DNA of 64,000 nt from Ectobius pallidus (GCA_964059195.1 CAXKWD010000006.1:12206530-12270529), one strand, 5' to 3'; counted from the stretch's first letter, positions 32,657 to 44,494 are shown. A program made the numbers and translations. The notes: a model not told the origin generated them from the letters alone.

Positions 32657-33375
32657 CAGGGGTGGCCAATCTCGTGCGGCTCTTGAAACCAAGCTAAGAG
32701 TAAATATGAAACAGATTTTAAAAAGTATATAGTTAATATAATTTAATGAAAACATATTACCAGGAAGTGAAAAACTTATTTCTGATTTAGTGCAGAGTGT
32801 GTTTAGTTTTCAGAGCAAATTAAGACTCTTTCGGAAAGACCTTGAGACTAAAACATTAGCTCATTTCAAATGTTGGAAGAAAATTACTGAAAGCCTTCCT
32901 GACGTTCAGGTGGAAACAGAAGAGTGGGCTATTTGTGTAAAATGTCTGGTCTTGCTAAAGAAATCAATGGCAGATTTAATGATTTGAGAACACTTAAACC
33001 TTCATTTTCATTCCTGGAATATCCTTTTACTGATGATGTTGTGGGCGATGGCTGTCCTGTTTCATCACCAATTACAAAGAATAGAGTTGGAGTAGAATTG
33101 GAGCTACTAGAGGACGAAGGACTAAAAGAACTGAAACGAAGTGGTGTTTCGGCCATAGAATTTTGGAAGAAAGTTCCAGAAGAAAAATGCCTACTAACAA
33201 AAGAGTGTTCTAAGAGACTTATCTCGATATTCGGGACTTCTTAGGTGTTTGAATCTCTGTACTGAGCGCTTAAGTTCATTAAATCTAAATATCGATCTGA
33301 ACTAACTGATGATCATTTAAGTGAACCCGTGTGAATTGCACTTACCAATTATCAGCCAGATTTCAAACAAGTAAC
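32657..33375 (+). pseudogene. hAT transposase relic (GTF2IRD2/ZBED-like), C-terminal part
   Basis: CAGGGGTGGCCAA at 32657 is an hAT-type terminus. Coding remains follow in shifting frames: 'FQSKLRLFRKDLETKTLAHF' (32790-32987), 'RFNDLRTLKPSFSFLEYPFT' and an acidic stretch (32924-33244). After a stop at 33241 come F-E-S-L-Y and L-K-F-I-K-S-K-Y-R-S-E-L-T-D, the hAT dimerisation region. These match the C-terminal half of vertebrate GTF2IRD2-type and insect hAT transposases. At least two frameshifts and internal stops are present. The N-terminal zinc finger and catalytic core are absent. Confidence 0.7.
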
Positions 33376-33539
33376 AGCAAAAATGAACACTTGAAAAAGC
33401 ACTTCTCAAAAGTAAAATCTTATTTCTTGTTGTGTAATTGAACAATAATGTTTATGTGTATAGTAAAAACAATGTAGTTCGCTTCGAACAGCTTCATAAG
33501 TTTGCGGCTATTAAAGTTAAGGTTTTTATATTAAAGTAT

Positions 33540-35460
33540 TAATTTTACAACTGCTGCTCTTATTTTTAAATGTAAATAATACTACTGATTGTAATAATTA
33601 AGTTTTACTGTCCATGATTAGTTGATATTAAACTGTATTTTAATTAATTTTACTAATATTTTGATGTTTATATTTAGTGAATAAGTGTTAAATGGTAAAA
33701 AGATAGAAGATAGCTTCACTAAGAAAATTAATTAGGTAGATTTTCGAAGAAAAATCTACCTATTGCAATGGATACCACTTTATGATTTTCGAAAAATTCT
33801 TTCATATCTTTACGTTTCATGCTCCCCTAAGTACGAAACCACCGCCCGTTCAAAAAATTTTTTGTGATATTTATATATATATATATATATTTATATATAT
33901 CTTTACACGATAGCGGCCGTAATTTTGAAGATATTTGAACCAAATTTTATTATGTTATTTCTAGGCCCAATAGTTCGGACAAGTTCGTTAATGGGCAAAA
34001 TTGGCCCAAGGGGGTGGTCGGGGGAGGGGGTTGAAATTTTGAAAACTTTATATCTCGGCCCCTATGAAGTATAGAGGGAAACTTTGTTTGAATAAATTAG
34101 AGTACTCCCTATGGAGTTCACAGTGACACCAACGATTCGGGGGTTCGAGTGAGGGTGGGGGTGGAGGTGGGGGTGGGGGATGAAAATTCGAAACTTTTGA
34201 AACCACGTCTTGTGGGGTATCGTTGAAAAGCTCTTGATGAGTACTCTACAAATCAATAAATAGTTTCTTGATAGCTCTCATATGACGCGAGATTTTAATG
34301 TTTGAAAATAATAACACTTAAAAGAATTATTATAATATCATAATTTTGTCTTGTTTAGCGGCTATGCTAATTTTATTCATTGCTGATCTTGCGCACGGCC
34401 TCCCAGAATATTATATCCTATTCTTGTTGTCAAAACAAATGATTGTAGGCTCTTCCTCATTACCGAATTCAGTTCTTATTACTGTAGGTTTACCATGCCA
34501 AGGCTAAAGAAGAAGAGTGCTATGCAGCGACAATAAATTAAACCAAAAGCACTTCGAAATCTACCTCCGCCTGTAGGCCTGCCTAAAGGGATTTTTTTTG
34601 TACATAAACTCGACGTAATATAGGCCTACCTACATATATATGTAAACAAGAATCCTATTAATATATTATTAACACAGTTGTAACATATAATGTTTACATA
34701 GTGTAATATTATCAATAACACTTCAAGCGAACCTGTAATTTCTATGTCTCCAGCACTCAGATTTCTTTTTATAGATTCTGTTAGGTTCTATTCTAGTGCT
34801 TTCCAGGCTGAATATTGTCTCCACTTTACTTTAATCAGCACTAGTGCAATGAAATTCATTAATGTTTTGTGCCGAAATTTAACATTTTTATTCACCGTAA
34901 AATAGAATCCCTATGGTTTGTAGATGCTTTTGTTTCTATCGTACATAGAAATTTTAGGCGGATCTAATATGAAACATTGTTGCTTATATGGATAATTTAA
35001 TCTGTGGTCTGAAATACTTTTATGAAGTTAGTATTAATAAATCACTAATTCGACCTTCTTATGTTACGTATTAATTTTAAATGTAAATAATACTATTAAA
35101 TGTAATAAATAATTCTACTTTCCATGACTAGTTGATATTCAAACGTGTTTTAATAAATTTTACTAATATAATATTATTTATTTAGTTTTAATGACTATGT
35201 GACAAATGTAAAAAGATAGCTTCATTAAAAATTAATTTATGTATACTCACAGTGATATAATATAGATCTACCTACACGTGTATATGTAAAGCAAGAACTA
35301 TTAATATATGATTATCGATTTTGTAACATATAGGCCTACTCTGTTCTCATCAATACAATTTCAATTAAACCTGTAAATTCTACGTCTCTATCACTCATTT
35401 TTTATAGATTCAGTTAGGTTTATTCTAGTGCTTTTAGGCTAAATTCTTTCTCTTATTTAC
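33540..35460 (+). repeat. Local duplication flanking Helentron-like copy 2
   Basis: 33540-33733 plus 34600-34830 match 35035-35460 in the same orientation, through AAATGTAAATAATACTA, CCATGA-TAGTTGATATT and TTCTAGTGCTTT. It is either a tandem segmental duplication or two copies of one unrecognised element. Confidence 0.65.
33734..34599 (-). mobile_element. Helentron-like element (family J), copy 2
   Basis: A hairpin AGGTAGATTTT/AAAATCTACCT stands at the left, and the inverse arm TTCGAAATCTACC lies near the right end. An AT microsatellite lies at 33870-33900. An extra 170-180 bases (about 34306-34488) are absent from copies 1 and 4. A paralogous sequence at about 35237 lacks the element, which fixes its boundaries. 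Confidence 0.65.
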
Positions 35461-36915
35461 TTTCATGAAGTAAACATCCTTTGGCTGTATCGTGGAACAA
35501 AAATAACTTTATCCAACATCATGGCCACTAACTTGTAAACTTTTACTGTTCTGATAAATATGCCTATTAGCTGTAGGCCTATCTTTTCGGTTTCTAATTT
35601 ACATAAATTCTAAATGGAAGCTTTTAAATAAAACAACATTTCCGATTTTGATAAACGCGTCTATTGGCTTCCACTTCATAAATACGTAAATCCATTCATA
35701 CACATGTACAAGATGGCGGCGTTTGACATTCTCTTTCACTTTGTAATATAATTCAATGTTAGTTTTCGTTCCATATTTATTATTTCTTTTCCTGACGGTC
35801 TATCATGTATATTACGGTTTTTATGACTGAGTTCACAATTGCATTGTTTAGTATTCCTTCACACAATCTTTAAACTTGTTGAATTAAAGTCAAGTAGCCC
35901 AGGACGTAGAGTAATTCATTTAAATTAAGAATAGTACTAGACCTGTAGATTATATTTTAAGCTATATTCATTAATTACCGTATCTGTCACAATTATACGC
36001 TTTGAATGTAGAGAAAATAACATTTTGCGAAATCAAAGAAGAATGTTTAATTGATTAAACCGTTATAATGTTGTCTGTTGTATTTAAGTGTTTTTTCTAC
36101 TACGAAAAAAGCCTGTCAGAATAATGAAAATTTGTGATTCTCGTCAACACTGTCTGGCCATTTTTAATGAATTTGATATTTTAAATGTGGCGTCTCTGTG
36201 TTTTAGCAAGTTTACTTTTTGTACATGTGCATCATAGAAACGAGATTTTCTCTGATATGCACTCCCATAATACACGGGGAAGAAATAATTTTGTGCCTCC
36301 AAAATTCCGATTGCAGAAATCTCTTGATTCCCACTTATATTCTGGTGAAACTGTATAATAAATTACTTCTGTATTTAAGACGAATTGACAATTTGAATGA
36401 TTTTAAATACAGAGTTAAAAATTTATCAATCATCTAAACTTTTATACTGTACAGGAATATTTGGAGACAGATTTTATTTAATGACTAGCTGACGAAACCT
36501 ATTGCGTTGTACGGTTAATGGTTAAATTAATATTATTATTTATTTATTTAACTATGTTATATATCCGACCGAACTTTTTCATGATTGTGATAGAATTTTG
36601 TATAAAAATAATTATTTATTTGCAATCAGTAGCCCTACATATAAAGTAGTTTTTGTATATTCAGAATGCAAATTATCGGCTCTTAGTCCGCTTTTTGCAT
36701 CTAAATGAGAAGTAAAGAAAAATATGTTCAATTGAACTTTTGTCTTCCTATCTGCAATGGCTGCATAACATTTCCTTTGCCTGACACCTCATTAATCTTC
36801 AGAAATTGATAATTTCTGGAATTACATAGAAAACTTTACTAATGCATGACCGTTGGTATCAACAGTTACTGTACAGATTACGTCACTTTACAAACAGTTT
36901 TATAATTATTTTGTT

Positions 36916-37548
36916 CTAGCAGGTGCCCGCGGCTTCGCCCACGATAATTATTTAAAAAATTAAAAGTTAAAAATTAAGAGCATAATAGTTAAATCATTAT
37001 ATTTATTAACACCTAAATCACGTGGACAACATACCACGATCAGATAGCGTCGCCTGGCAAAAGCGATCTCAGATTCGAGTTCCTTGGCCCAGAAAATCCC
37101 TGTATAGTGAGTTTCGTCCAAATCGAGAAATGTTTGACCGTATTTAGACCTATATTGATTATCCCTCTTCCGTGTGGATTGAAAATTTCAGATATCTGCG
37201 TGCGTTCACATTATAAACAAAAGAATCGGGCAGCGTGGGTTTACAACATTCAAACGATCACGATGCTTTTATTTCCAAGGTATGAAAAAAAATAGCCAAA
37301 GCCAACTGTAATTGATTTGACATTGAAATGTATTACTGAAAACCGACGCTTCGAAAACGCAAAAAAATGCATGTTTTCCGCCCGTTTTTCACTCATAACT
37401 CACGAACGAAAGTGAAAATTAAAATTCCGGCTTCCAGGTGCACTTTCCGACCCTTCAGTCCACCTATGTTTAAAATTTCAGATCTCTGCGTTCTGTAGAT
37501 TTCGCTGGACTTCGCAGACAGACAGACACTTCCTTTTATTAATATAGA
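36916..37548 (-). mobile_element. Helitron (family HB), copy 1
   Basis: On the minus strand it starts TCTATATTAATAAAAGGAAG and ends in the GC-rich near-palindrome GGGCGAAGCCGCGGGC before CTAG at 36919-36916. About 630 bp with no Rep/helicase gene, so it is non-autonomous. It lies about 60 bp downstream of Scratch exon 1, in intron 1. Confidence 0.7.
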
Positions 37549-37608
37549 AGAGAAGATAGAAGAAGACTATAATCTTATTGGCTTAAGATGAATTGCACTT
37601 GCACTTAC

Positions 37609-37675
37609 CTCTGTGCTCATGATCCTCCACCTCGGTGTTGTACCGCCGGTGAGTGATGAGGAACGCTCTGGGCAT
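37609..37675 (-). CDS. scrt: Scratch exon 1, SNAG motif
   Basis: The coding part of exon 1 gives 22 residues starting MPRAFLITHRRYN, then one base of the next codon. MPRxFL at the extreme N-terminus is the SNAG motif, which in Snail-superfamily proteins recruits corepressors of the LSD1/CoREST type (family knowledge). The ATG at 37675-37673 is chosen because SNAG works only at the N-terminus and because its context (GACC before ATG) is acceptable. The frame stays open upstream to a further ATG near 37825, but using that would bury the motif. The exon ends with a good donor, GAG|GTAAGT, with the GT at 37608-37607. It splices in phase 1 to the exon at 23531. Confidence 0.85.
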
Positions 37676-37844
37676 GGTCGCGCACACGACTGACTCTGAC
37701 GCGTGCCACACATGTAAGTTTAAACAACCTCCTGTGTCGCGTGCCATGTGTTCCTCCGGGAGTCTGGGGGAGGTGACCCCTTCTCCTTTCCTTTTCTTTC
37801 TTATAATGAAGGAGGCAAGTGACATTTTAAAAATCCAGTCAATA

Positions 37845-38600
37845 CAAATACAAATAGGTTTATTTCATCTTCATTACAAACAGAGAATTTTGGTTACATT
37901 TCTGTTTTACCATTCAGTCCCTTAAATTACTAAACAATCATTATATAACTATTTCTACCTATTACTTAAAAACAACAACCAAATATGTTTATATATTATT
38001 TCCTACTTCATTTGAATTTATACTGTTACTTTATTCTATTTTATTTAACCATTTCCTTTTAACTACAAATACAAATTTCTCCATTCTCTTTAATAAATCT
38101 GTATTTTTTGTTATGCACAGCTTCTTATATGCTACCCCTTTATTAATTTTTAGTAATTTACTATCAATTAAATTTACCCTCCACCTCTCAGTTTCCTTAC
38201 ATTTTAAAATTATATGTTTTGCATCCTCTTCCTCGTTACATAATGGGCGTATTCCCCTAGGTACCGATCCTCTCAAGTTTTTCAGTCTCCAGATTCCTAG
38301 TCTCCATCAGGCCAAACTGGATCTTTCTTCCAGATTACAGGAAAACAAATAAGCTTCCATACCCCATTCCGATTTCATCTCTACATAACATTTTAGCGAT
38401 TTAAAATTTCTCATCTAGGAAAACATTCCCTGCCTAGCAATATCATTACACCTTTTTTTTTTTTTTATTAATTTGCATATAATCTGAATATTCCATGAAC
38501 CCATTCTATTCCATATCCAATTTAATCCGATACTGTTTATATTCTCTTCTAACTTTTCCACCAATTATTCATAACTTAAATCGAGTGAATACTGAAGGAA
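37845..38600 (-). mobile_element. LINE 3' end just upstream of Scratch exon 1
   Basis: A 5'-truncated LINE of a second family: the coding end (38276-38031) is followed by a 3' UTR closing with GATGAAATAAACC and TTTGTATTTGTATT, the latter a short repeated tail. Upstream coding traces continue to about 38600 with stops. Confidence 0.6.
38031..38276 (-). pseudogene. LINE ORF2 C-terminal fragment (second family)
   Basis: 'RPLCNEEEDAKHIILKCKET' carries the C-x-n-H-x4-C knuckle that closes I/R1-like ORF2 proteins, followed by 'AYKKLCITKNTDLLKRMEKF' and KRKW near the stop. The reverse transcriptase and RNase H are missing. Confidence 0.7.
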
Positions 38601-38654
38601 ACCTTCTGATGTTATGAATAAAGTGGAGCTTAACCTTTTACTTCAGTTTTCAGA

Positions 38655-39535
38655 CTAGCTTAAAAGACCCGGCGTCGCCCGGGTTCTGTATTTTGTTATT
38701 AGAAATTAACTTATGAAGGACTTTCAATTTTAAATTCTAGGACCTTATATAGATATTTAGAATTTGAAATGAAGAACAACGACTTATCACACTCAAACTA
38801 TTCGCTCAGAAAACGCCTGATATAGCTTTTTTATGGCTCATAAAGGATGTAGAATTTTGCATCCCATCGCTTCTACACACCAAGCCTGGTAGGAGTTGAA
38901 ATACGAAGAAACAGAAATTCCGGAACATAAAATTATATTGCCTTGGCGGAATATTTTATTTCTCACTTTCATGTTACCATACAACTGTTTCGGGGATGAA
39001 ATTAAAGGGAAATTCAATATCACTTTCATACTTCCCGCCCCAAAAACCCTGGTATATAATAATACACATACAGTATTACCATACCTCGTATGGTATTCTC
39101 TAGAGAAAGTTGTGTGACTGCATCACATTGTGCTTTATTTTCGTGGATTTCATTCTTCAATATTTATGTACACCAATGAATTCTATCGATAGCTTCTCTA
39201 ATTATTTTGTCAAAGTCCCGTTTCATTTATTTCCAAACCTACCTGTGAATACTGCCAACAATACACTGTCGTCATGTGACTGTACAAGGAATGTGATCTG
39301 GATTTGATAATTCTGAGCAAAAATGTATTATGTCTCCTCTAAAACATTTTATTTTTGGCATTTAAAATCAAAATTTTTCTAATCCTTTCTTAGTGAGTAC
39401 TTACATTATGAAACGAAGGTACTATCAAAATTCCAAATCTTTATCTATTATAGTTTAGGCTCTACGTTGATTCTCTGTCAGTCAGTCATTCAGTCATTCA
39501 TTCATTAAGTCAGGACAAAGCCTCTTATATATATA
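38655..39535 (-). mobile_element. Helitron (family HA), copy 2
   Basis: The minus-strand 3' end is the hairpin ACCCGGGCGACGCCGGGT, then CTTTTAAG and CTAG followed by T. The other end has TATATATATAAGAGGCTTTG and GACTGAATGACTGAC-like repeats. It is about 880 bp and non-autonomous. Confidence 0.75.
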
Positions 39536-39748
39536 TTTTTTCTCGTTATACCCTCTAATATTAATAGTGACAATACACTGAAACACTTTAGGAGCGAACC
39601 TAATTTATTGTGATGGCTTTTTATATAAAATAATGTTAAAAATAATAGGCCTATATACATAGAGAAATTGTATGGTTCATTGGGGCCACTGAATATTTTC
39701 AGGTAATTAAATCAGCGTGTACAAAGAATAATAAATTTATATAAATTA

Positions 39749-40567
39749 CTAGCTTAAAAGACCCGGCGTCGCCCGGGTTTTGTATTTTGTAATTGGAAAT
39801 TAGCTTATGAAGGATTTTCAATTTTAAATTCTAGGTCCTTATATAGGCATTTATAATTTGAAATAGGAAGAACGACTTATTACACTCAAACTATTCCCTC
39901 AGAAAACGCTTGATATAGTTTTTTTATGGCTCATAGAGGATCTAGAATGTTGCATCCCATCGCTTGTACAGTGCACAGCAAGCCTGGTAGAGGTTTAAAT
40001 AAGAAGAAACAGAAATTCCTGTAACATAAAATTGTAATATCGAGGCGGGAAATTTCCCACTCTTATGTTACCATGTTACTTTCATACTTTTCTCTCCAAA
40101 AACCTGCAATATAATATAATAATATACACATTACCATACCTCGTTTTGTTTTCTCTATGTCCAGGGTAGAGAAAGTTATGTGATTCCATTATTTTAGTGG
40201 ATTTCATTCTGTAATATTTATTTATAACATGAATTATTTTGATAACTTCTCTTATTTGTCAAAAGTGCATTTCATTTGTTTTTTCCAAGCCCACCTGATA
40301 CCATTTGGCAACAATATATTCTGTGATTTGGAATGGATAATTCTATGTAAAAAGGGATTAAGTATTTTCAAAAACATTTAATTTTTGGCATTTAGAATCA
40401 GAATTTTTCAAAATCCTTTCTTAGTGAGCACCTACATTATGAAGCGAAGGTACTGTCAAAATTCCAAGTCTCTACCTGTTATAGTTTAGGCTGTACGTTG
40501 ATTCCTGTCATTCAGTCAGTCATTCATTCAGTCAGTCAGTCAGGACAAAGCCTTTTATATATATAGA
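39749..40567 (-). mobile_element. Helitron (family HA), copy 3
   Basis: It has the same hairpin and CTAG|T 3' end (39752-39749) and a TCTATATATATAAAAGGC 5' end. It is about 820 bp and collinear with copy 2, 200 bp away in the same orientation. Confidence 0.75.
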
Positions 40568-40944
40568 GATTATGCAGGCCTATATTTCAAGTAGTAAAAA
40601 GTATAATAATAGTTATACCTTATAAGTTTTCCAAATATATTAGGCTTATTTCGAGTGTATTGCACATTTAAAAACACCAAAAATGTCCAGGCAGAAGATG
40701 TTTTCATACAAATAAAATCATTGTGTACAAATTAAAATTTAAGAATAATAAAATAATACAGATTACATGCAGGCCTATATTGTCAAGTGGCTGAATTCTG
40801 TATGACTAGTTATGTCTCATAGGCTTCCCCTATTGTGTTGAGTGTCTTATCACAAATGAATACACCAAAATGTTCAGATCTTTAGACAGAAGTTCAGTTT
40901 GACTCACCCGATAAAATGGATTCCTCGCGATTCCTACAAGAATA

Positions 40945-41040
40945 TTGTAAGATAAACGGCCGTGATTGGTCTATATCCGAGGAACTGCTAAACGTTATTA
41001 GTCAATATCAAACAGGGGGGTACCAATGGAATAGTCCTAA
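40945..41040. repeat. Repeated block with inverted CCAAT words, copy 1
   Basis: TAAGATAAACGGCCGTGATTGG and AACGTTATTAGTCAATATC recur at 44495-44578 with few changes. ATTGG words look like promoter CCAAT boxes. The parent element is not recognised. Confidence 0.5.
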
Positions 41041-41206
41041 AAAAATCGGTTTATATGAGTCTTGACCTTGAAGTCCAAAGATTAGTCGAATAATTCGTTT
41101 TTGAGCAACCGCAGTTAACAGAATTGACCCAAAGAAAAACTCCATACAATAAATGTGGATGTACCAAGGAATAATAAGTAGATATTTAAAACGTTCTTAT
41201 TTAGAA

Positions 41207-41456
41207 CTAGCATGTGCCCGCGGCTTCGCCCGCGATAATTATTTCAAAAATTAAAAATTAAGAGGATAATAGTTAAATCATTATATTAACACCTAAATCA
41301 TGTGGACTACATATCACGATTAGATAGCGTCACCTGGTAAAAGCGACCTCAGATTCGAGTTCCTTGGCCCAGAAAACCCCTTTATAGTGAGTTTCGTCCA
41401 AATCGAACAACGTTTGACCATATTTAGGCTAATATTGATTATCCCTAGAATAATAA

Positions 41457-41507
<51 letters not shown>

Positions 41508-41907
41508 CCTCTTCGGTGTAGGTTGAAAATTTCATATTATGTTTGCGTGCCTTGACATTAAAAACAAATGAATCGACCAGCGTGAGCTACAACATTCAAG
41601 AGATCGCGATGCTTTTATGTCGAAGGAATAACAAAAATAGCCAAAGCCTAGTGTAATTGATTTGTATTACTGAAAACTCATGCTTCGAAAACTCAATAAA
41701 TACATGTTTTCTGCCCGTTTTTCACTCATAACTCACGAACGAAAGCGAAAATTAAAATTCCGGCTTCGAGGTGCACATTCCGACCCTTTAGTCCATCTAT
41801 GTTTAAAATTTCAGATCTCTGCGTTCAGTAGATTTCGCTGGGCATCGCGGACAGACAGACAGACAGACAGACGGAGGAGGACAAACACTTCCTTTTATTA
41901 ATATAGA
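41207..41907 (-). mobile_element. Helitron (family HB), copy 2
   Basis: The minus strand starts TCTATATTAATAAAAGGAAG and ends CGCGGGCGAAGCCGCGGGC, CACATG, CTAG|T. An expanded (AAT)n tract lies at 41451-41508, and a (GACA)n tract lies near the 5' end. Confidence 0.75.
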
Positions 41908-42107
41908 TAGATAGATAGATATACCTTAATTGTAAAATTGCAAAGCCTTCAACTTCTTGGCCAAAAACTATATTTCTAAGTTCCAGTTAAGTAGGCTATC
42001 GAGGTAGATGCCTAGGAATTTGACGGTAGGCTCTGAATGAATAACAGTAGGCCTATTGTTAAAATAAAAATAAATATCATTATGGTCAATTAATCTATTG
42101 CTAAACT

Positions 42108-42260
42108 TGCGGAAAATACCATTGTTCGAAATTGTACGTACTGGTGTTTAGACTTGTACATACTGTGGTACATTTTCGAACAATATTCTGGAAATTAAAC
42201 ATTGATTGCTGTGTCCAATTTAACAGCTTTCATATTTTTGTGAAGGGCCAAAGATACTGA
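42108..42260. repeat. Fragment of the pogo-like U family
   Basis: GTTCGAAATTGTACGTACTG, GGTACATTTTCGAACAATATT and AACAGCTTTCATATTTTTGTG match the subterminal right end of the U elements at 49435 and 50768. No termini are present. Confidence 0.65.
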
Positions 42261-42373
42261 CTTCATCTCCCCTCGTCAGTCAGTTACTTCTTTTCCTAGT
42301 GTAACACATTTTGCTAAAATAGTTTAATTTTATGTAACAGATTCAATTAACATCTCTACATGTATATAACTGG

Positions 42374-42672
42374 GGTAAGCCGTAGCGTAGTGGTTGAGGC
42401 GCTGCGCTACAAACCGGAAGGTCGCGGGTTCGTTCCCCGATGAGGTCTTTGGAGTTATTCAATTGGCCTAATCCTTCTGGTGGCACTACGGCCCAGGGAT
42501 CGACTCAGCCTCTAACACAAATGAGCACCGGGAGCAATCCTGGGGGTAAAGGCGGCCGATGCGTAAGGCTGACTACCTTACCACCTTCACGTCCGATTGT
42601 CTAAAATCTGGGAGCCTCAACCTCCTGGAAACCTCTGGATCTCCATGGCCTGTAATAGGGAACACTTTACTT
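42374..42672 (+). repeat. tRNA-derived SINE, family B, copy 2
   Basis: CGTAGCGTAGTGGTTGAGGC (A-box) and GGGTTCGTTCCCC (B-box) head a body ending GTAATAGGGAACACTTTACT. The 3' tail may extend to about 42800 (ATTAAATAAAGATTAG). Confidence 0.85.
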
Positions 42673-43174
42673 CATATGTTTATAACTAGTATATTCTTAT
42701 TACTTATAGAACTATGTTAGTGTATTTCTTTTTCCCCTTTTCTGTCTCTAGTTGAGTGTAAGGGAAGGTCTTAACTCTGCCAGATTAAATAAAGATTAGT
42801 TAATATTATTATTCAATTATTCGAGTCATGTAACTAATCGTTTCAAATTTCCTTTTTGTCACTCGGCAACTTCTCCACCATCACTGTGCTGCAGCTAGTC
42901 TAAACAAACCGTCATAGGCGCAATCACTCAGAGCTATCAAGTTACAGATGCAAAGCCTCTTATGCAAGAAGCCTTAATGACATTCCAATTCTATTGCCTA
43001 TGATACTTAGTTTTTCATGTTGTTAGCTCTATGTTGTTTACATCAATAGCATATTAATATTAAGTTTGCATTGCGCTCACCTGTAAATAAGTAATGACAT
43101 CAACTACATATGAATTAAATTGGCTATTCCATTCGATGTTTTTGAGAATAATTAATCCCTTTTTACAAAATCAC

Positions 43175-43775
43175 AGAACATATTGTTGCCAGTGGTATCA
43201 GATGGGTTTGGAAATAATTGAAATGGGACTTTCACAAATTAGAAAAGCTATCAATATAATTCATGTTGTAAATAAATATTAAAGAATGAAATCCACGAAA
43301 ATAATGCAGTCACATAACTTTCTCCACCCTGGACATACAGAAAACAATACGAGATATGGTAATGTGTAGATATTATTATATCGCAGGTTTTTGGAGAGAA
43401 AAGTATGAAAGTGATAATGCTTTCTGTTTAATTTCATCCCCAAAACGGTTTTATGGTAACATGAGAGTGAGAAATAAAATATTCCGCAAAGACAATACAA
43501 TTTGATGTTACCGGAATTTCTGTTTCTTATTTGAACCCCTACCAGGCTTGCTGTGCACAAGCGATGGGATGCAAAATTCTACATCCTCTATGAGCCACAA
43601 AAAGCTATACCAAGCGTTTTCTGAGGGAATAGTTTGAGCGTGATAAATCGTTCTTCCTATTTCAAATTCTAAATACCTATATAATGACCTATAATTTAAT
43701 AATCGCAAGTCCTTCAGAAGTTAATTTCCAATTACAAAATAAAAAACTCGGGCGACGCCGGGCCTTTTAAGCTAG
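43175..43775 (+). mobile_element. Helitron (family HA), copy 4, 5'-truncated
   Basis: The 3' end CTCGGGCGACGCCGGGCC, TTTTAAG, CTAG|T is intact. The 5' terminal TC sequence is missing. It abuts a truncated family-J copy directly. Confidence 0.7.
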
Positions 43776-44086
43776 TACTTCATAGGGGCCGTGATATAAA
43801 TTTTTCAACATTTCAACCCCCTCCCCCGACCGCCCTTGGGCCAATTTTGCTCATTAAGGAACTTGTCCGAACTATTGGGCCTAGAAATAACATAATAAAA
43901 TTTGGTTCAACTGTCTTCAAAATTACGACCACTAGCGTGTAAAGATATATAAAATGTATATAATCTTTTGAAGGCGCAGTGGTTTCGTACTTAGGGAGGC
44001 ATGAAACCTATAGATATGAAATAATTTTTCGAAAGTCATGACATGGTATTGATTAAAATAGGTAGATTTTTCTTCAAAATCTACCT
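43776..44086 (-). mobile_element. Helentron-like element (family J), copy 3, truncated
   Basis: It begins mid-element at TACTTCATAGGGGCCG and runs to the terminal hairpin AGGTAGATTTTTC/AAAATCTACCT. The half carrying the other arm is missing. Confidence 0.6.
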
Positions 44087-44494
44087 AAAATGTAACGGAT
44101 TATAAAATAATAATTACTTTCGTGCTTTGTTATAATACAAAAACAAAACTAACAGCTGCGATATCACGGCATACTATGAATCATCCATCCACGAAGCGAT
44201 TCGAGTTACCATGTTGTGACCAGTGCTACCAGTGATGTATATAAGGCATAGTTAACTTTATTCAGGTAAGCTAACAGCAGAACAGAATAAAAGCACACGA
44301 ACTGCCTTGCATCAAATCGAAATTGTTTTTTTAATCAATGTACATTTCTATTATTTCAATTTCCAAACAAGTTATGTTGTATAAGATAATGGCAGCATCT
44401 GACTATTAATCACTGCGCAAGGATACTTGCGTATCCAGTAACGAGCAGACGATTTTATCAATAAACACCATCCTCATATTAATAGCAAGCATTT

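Larger units (their letters stand above)
16735..37675 (-). other. scrt: Scratch-family zinc-finger gene locus (four coding exons)
   Basis: This entry covers the start codon to the stop codon on the minus strand. Four exons (37675-37609, 23531-23275, 19455-19203, 16988-16735) join in frame into a 276-residue protein. Residues 1-13 are a SNAG-type repression motif and residues 114-248 hold five zinc fingers. The second finger contains VSMPA and the first ends in a T-H-R-S-L linker, which mark Scratch rather than Snail or Slug. Members of this family are nuclear repressors that bind E-box DNA, and in flies and vertebrates they act in neural differentiation; that role is family knowledge. Introns are about 14.1, 3.8 and 2.2 kb and are full of transposons. 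An insect paralogue of scratch cannot be excluded, so the symbol is provisional. The 5' UTR and promoter were not resolved. Confidence 0.88.

Noticed and set aside
34494..34534. ATG-initiated MPRLKKKSA peptide repeated in family J
   Set aside because: It looks like the start of a transposon protein, but it reads outward through the element end and stops after 13 codons in the two copies checked.
35708..35722. AAGATGGCGGC word, like a YY1/Pho-type start element
   Set aside because: A single short match with no supported transcript; it lies within intron 1 of Scratch.
36484..36520. CTAGCTGACGAAACC, possible third Helitron family end
   Set aside because: No hairpin or matching 5' end could be found.
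41320..41535. Poly-tyrosine frame
   Set aside because: Translation of the AAT microsatellite in a Helitron.
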